Assembly: GCA_026981635.1 (NCBI GenBank)
Contig: JALSIF010000005.1
Coordinates: forward strand, 1-6,921
DNA from: a bacterium
GTDB lineage: Bacteria > 4484-113 > JALSIF01
DNA: 6,921 nt
Direction: 5' to 3'
The notes under the pieces were generated by a model, which was not told the origin of the DNA, did no database searches, and saw only the letters and a list, made by a program, of their open reading frames with translations. Below are positions 5,213 to 6,921 of this stretch, piece after piece. Each line of letters begins with the position of its first letter. Within the stretch, counting starts at the first letter, position 1. A program made the translations under genes and the position numbers.

Positions 5213-6646
5213 TCAGAGGTCCTCCTTGGTGATGAAGCCGGGTCTGGTCAGGCGGTCGGGGGTAAAGATCTTCCTTACCTGTTCCTCGGTAAGCACCCCC
5301 TCCTCCACCACTTCTCGCAGGATGGGCTTGCCCTTGGCCAGGGCCTGCTTTACGATGCGGGCGGCCTGGTTGTAGCCGATGAGGGGATTTAGCACGGTGG
5401 CCAGGGAGAGGCTGGACTCAAAGAAGTGGCGGCAGCGCTCCTGGTTCGCCCTAATGCCCCGGACGCAGCGCTCGGTGAAGGCGGTGATGGCGTTGGTGAG
5501 GATCTTTAGCATGTGGGTAAGGTTAAATCCCACCACCGGCATCATCACATTGAGCTGGTGCTCGCCAGCGGTGGTGCAGTAGTCCACCGTGGTAGCTAGC
5601 CCAACCACCTGGAAGCAGACCTGGTTTAGCATCTCCACCATGGAGGGGTTGATCTTGCCCGGCATGATGGAGCTTCCCGGCTGGACGGTGGGCAGGACGA
5701 TCTCGTAGATCCCCGAGGTGGGGCCGGCGTTCATGTGGCGAAGGTCAATGCCAATTTTCAGCAGGTCCAGCGCCAAACAGCGGAGGGCGGCGGCAAACTC
5801 GGCAAAGTCGTGGATGTTATGGGCGATCTCAATGTAGTTTCGGGCTGGCTTCAGGTCCAGGCCGGTAAGTTCGGCAAGTTTCAGGGCTACCCGCTCGCGG
5901 TAGTCGGGGTGGGTGTTTAGGCCGGTGCCCACCGCCGTCCCGCCCAGGTTGAGGTGGTAGAGCTCCCCGCTTGCCCGGACGAGGCGCTGTCTGGCCTTCT
6001 CCACCGTGTCGGCAAAGGCGGTAAAGACCTGGCCCAGGGTGATGGGGGTGGCGTCCTGGTTGTGGGTGCGGCCGGTGGTGATCACCTGGGCAAACTCCTC
6101 CCCCTTCTCCCCCAGGGCCTGGATGAGGCTGTCCAGGGAGCTGAGCAGGGCGGGCAGCATCCTGAGGCAGGTTAGGCGGATGGCGGTGGGGAAGGTGTCG
6201 TTGGTGGACTGGGCCATGTTGACGTGGTCGTTGGGGTGGACCAGGGGGTAGGTGCCCCGCTCGGGGTGGCCGGCAATCTCGTTTGCCCGGTTGGCAATCA
6301 CTTCGTTGGTGTTCATGTTGAAGCTGGTGCCGGCCCCCGCCTGGTAGACGTCCACCACCCACTGGTCAAGGAACTTTCCGGCGAGCACCTCGTCGCAGGC
6401 CGCAACGATGGCGTCCCGCTGCTCCTCGGATAGCATCCCCAGCTCGCAGTTGACCAGGGCGGCGGCTTTCTTGATGAGCACGTAGCTTTCAATGAAGACC
6501 CGGTCTATTACCAGCCCGCTGATGGGGAAGTTTTCCCTTGCCCGCTGGGTCTGGGCACCGTAGTAGGCCTCCTTGGGGACCTTGACCTCGCCCAGGGAGT
6601 CGCGCTCAATGCGATAGTTGCCTTCTTCACCCTGAACCTGGTTCAC
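5213..6646 (-). CDS. aspA: Aspartate ammonia-lyase (aspartase); class II fumarase is the alternative
   Basis: Aspartase/fumarase superfamily, cytoplasmic homotetramer. Aspartase converts L-aspartate to fumarate plus ammonia, feeding nitrogen or fumarate metabolism. From GTG 6646 the protein has 477 residues, the family's usual size. Conserved blocks in order: YRIERDSLGE...AYYGAQTQRA; GAGTSFNMNTNEV (104-116); QSTND (146-150); GRTHNQDATP (192-201, His195); LGGTAVGTGLNT; GSSIMPGKINP (324-334), the flexible loop with catalytic Ser326, Lys331 and Asn333. GAGTS (fumarases more often have GSGT), VNQVCF-type spacing with LNQVCFQVVG, the block AGEHQLNVMMPVVGFN and the ending LTRPGFITKEDL favour aspartase; GRTH.QDATP is shared with fumarase. 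Oddity: MNAGPTSGIYEI lacks the Arg of the usual GPR.G. A second GTG at 6691, also with a good ribosome binding site, would add 15 residues. The 6646 start fits family N-termini better and has GGGAGG 8 nt upstream. Confidence 0.9.
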   Translation of the reverse strand: MNQVQGEEGNYRIERDSLGEVKVPKEAYYGAQTQRARENFPISGLVIDRVFIESYVLIKKAAALVNCELGMLSEEQRDAIVAACDEVLAGKFLDQWVVDVYQAGAGTSFNMNTNEVIANRANEIAGHPERGTYPLVHPNDHVNMAQSTNDTFPTAIRLTCLRMLPALLSSLDSLIQALGEKGEEFAQVITTGRTHNQDATPITLGQVFTAFADTVEKARQRLVRASGELYHLNLGGTAVGTGLNTHPDYRERVALKLAELTGLDLKPARNYIEIAHNIHDFAEFAAALRCLALDLLKIGIDLRHMNAGPTSGIYEIVLPTVQPGSSIMPGKINPSMVEMLNQVCFQVVGLATTVDYCTTAGEHQLNVMMPVVGFNLTHMLKILTNAITAFTERCVRGIRANQERCRHFFESSLSLATVLNPLIGYNQAARIVKQALAKGKPILREVVEEGVLTEEQVRKIFTPDRLTRPGFITKEDL

Positions 6647-6654
6647 CTTGCCTT

Positions 6655-6660
6655 CCTCCC
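6655..6660 (-). promoter_or_regulatory. Ribosome binding site favouring the inner aspA start
   Basis: GGGAGG on the minus strand lies 8 nt before GTG 6646. A second GGAGG (6704-6700) lies 8 nt before the in-frame GTG 6691. Both starts are translatable; the inner one leaves 12 residues before the conserved RIERDSLGE block, as in known aspartases. Confidence 0.55.
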
Positions 6661-6710
6661 TTGGTTTGAGTGGCCCAATTCTAGTCCCCACTGGAGCATC
6701 CTCCGGCGCC

Positions 6711-6716
6711 TATACT
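6711..6716 (+). promoter_or_regulatory. Candidate -10 box for the small rightward ORF
   Basis: TATACT lies 11 nt before the TTG at 6728, placing a start near 6723 with a leader of about 5 nt. It sits in the divergent gap upstream of aspA. No -35 and no clear ribosome binding site are visible. Weak evidence. Confidence 0.3.
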
Positions 6717-6727
6717 CTTAGCCAGCC

Positions 6728-6919
6728 TTGACGAGGGAGAACAACCAGTCCACCCAGCCGGAGGAGAGCCCCCCCACCCCTGCCAGGGCCGGCATCTTTC
6801 TGCCGGAGCGGTTTGGTGCCCGGGAGATCATGGTTATCGCGGTGGCTTCGGAGGGCTTTCTCCTCATCATCGCTCTACTCATTGCCTGGCTGGGCAGGGT
6901 GGAGCTGGCAGGCTACTAG
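6728..6919 (+). CDS. Possible small single-span membrane protein, unknown function
   Basis: 63 codons from TTG 6728 to TAG at 6917-6919. I do not recognise the product. A hydrophilic, Pro/Glu-rich N-terminus (residues 1-22) is followed by FLPERFGAREI and one strongly hydrophobic segment, about residues 34-55 (IMVIAVASEGFLLIIALLIAWL), then a short polar end. The polar-then-hydrophobic layout looks like coding sequence rather than chance, and divergence from aspA leaves room for a promoter. TTG is a weak start; an inner ATG at residue 35 is possible but would remove the charged flank. It also resembles the first membrane helix of a larger protein (CPBP-type proteases often begin this way), in which case the TAG may be a disruption or sequencing error just before the window edge. 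Confidence 0.42.
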   Translation: MTRENNQSTQPEESPPTPARAGIFLPERFGAREIMVIAVASEGFLLIIALLIAWLGRVELAGY

Positions 6920-6921
6920 CG

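Noticed and set aside
5829-6362. 177-codon minus-strand frame inside aspA
   Set aside because: It is a Pro/Arg/His-rich alternate reading of aspA; the aspA frame carries all the conserved motifs.
6728-6733. TTGACG resembling a -35 box
   Set aside because: No -10-like hexamer occurs about 17 bp downstream; the region there is GC-rich coding sequence.

Overview
This window looks like chromosomal DNA from a GC-rich, Gram-negative (diderm) bacterium. The support is two outer-membrane export or beta-barrel proteins with signal peptides and a C-terminal aromatic residue, and bacterial-type tRNA modification and amino-acid enzymes. I cannot name the phylum from sequence alone. The MnmG departs from textbook motifs at several positions, and several genes have a -10-like hexamer close in front of the start codon with no Shine-Dalgarno sequence. 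Both hint at a lineage away from the well-studied Proteobacteria.

Layout, left to right. (1) 1-506, minus strand: the N-terminal half of a GT-B glycosyltransferase (GT4-like), cut by the window edge. (2) 507-551: a 45-bp divergent spacer with a shared -10-like element. (3) 552-1985, plus strand: a TolC-family outer membrane efflux protein. (4) 1982-3970, minus strand: mnmG (gidA), the FAD protein of tRNA wobble-uridine modification; its stop codon overlaps the TolC stop inside one CTAG. (5) 4015-5172, minus strand: a methionine-rich outer-membrane beta-barrel of the PF13557-like family often seen with copper/silver efflux genes. (6) 5213-6646, minus strand: an aspartase/fumarase-superfamily enzyme, most likely aspA. 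(7) 6728-6919, plus strand: a possible small single-span membrane protein. No stretch over 300 bases lacks a gene. I see no tRNA, rRNA, CRISPR array or insertion sequence.

The best candidate for new biology is the start of the methionine-rich beta-barrel gene. A perfect 17-bp dyad, ATACCCCATAGGGGTAT (5164-5180), straddles its ATG. It lies just downstream of an extended -10 (TGG TATATT), so it covers the predicted transcription start. The dyad has the TACCC-N5-GGGTA layout of CsoR-family operators (Cu(I) or persulfide sensors). Together with a protein segment holding 19 Met in 115 residues with MxM motifs, this predicts a metal-responsive (Cu/Ag) or persulfide-responsive outer-membrane protein with a leaderless mRNA. 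The TolC-family protein nearby is not in the same transcription unit, but could supply the outer-membrane channel of an efflux system encoded elsewhere.

aspA, the beta-barrel gene and mnmG point the same way with gaps of about 40 bp. However, the beta-barrel gene and mnmG each carry promoter-like sequence of their own, so this is probably not a simple operon. mnmG and aspA are housekeeping functions (tRNA wobble modification; aspartate-fumarate interconversion).
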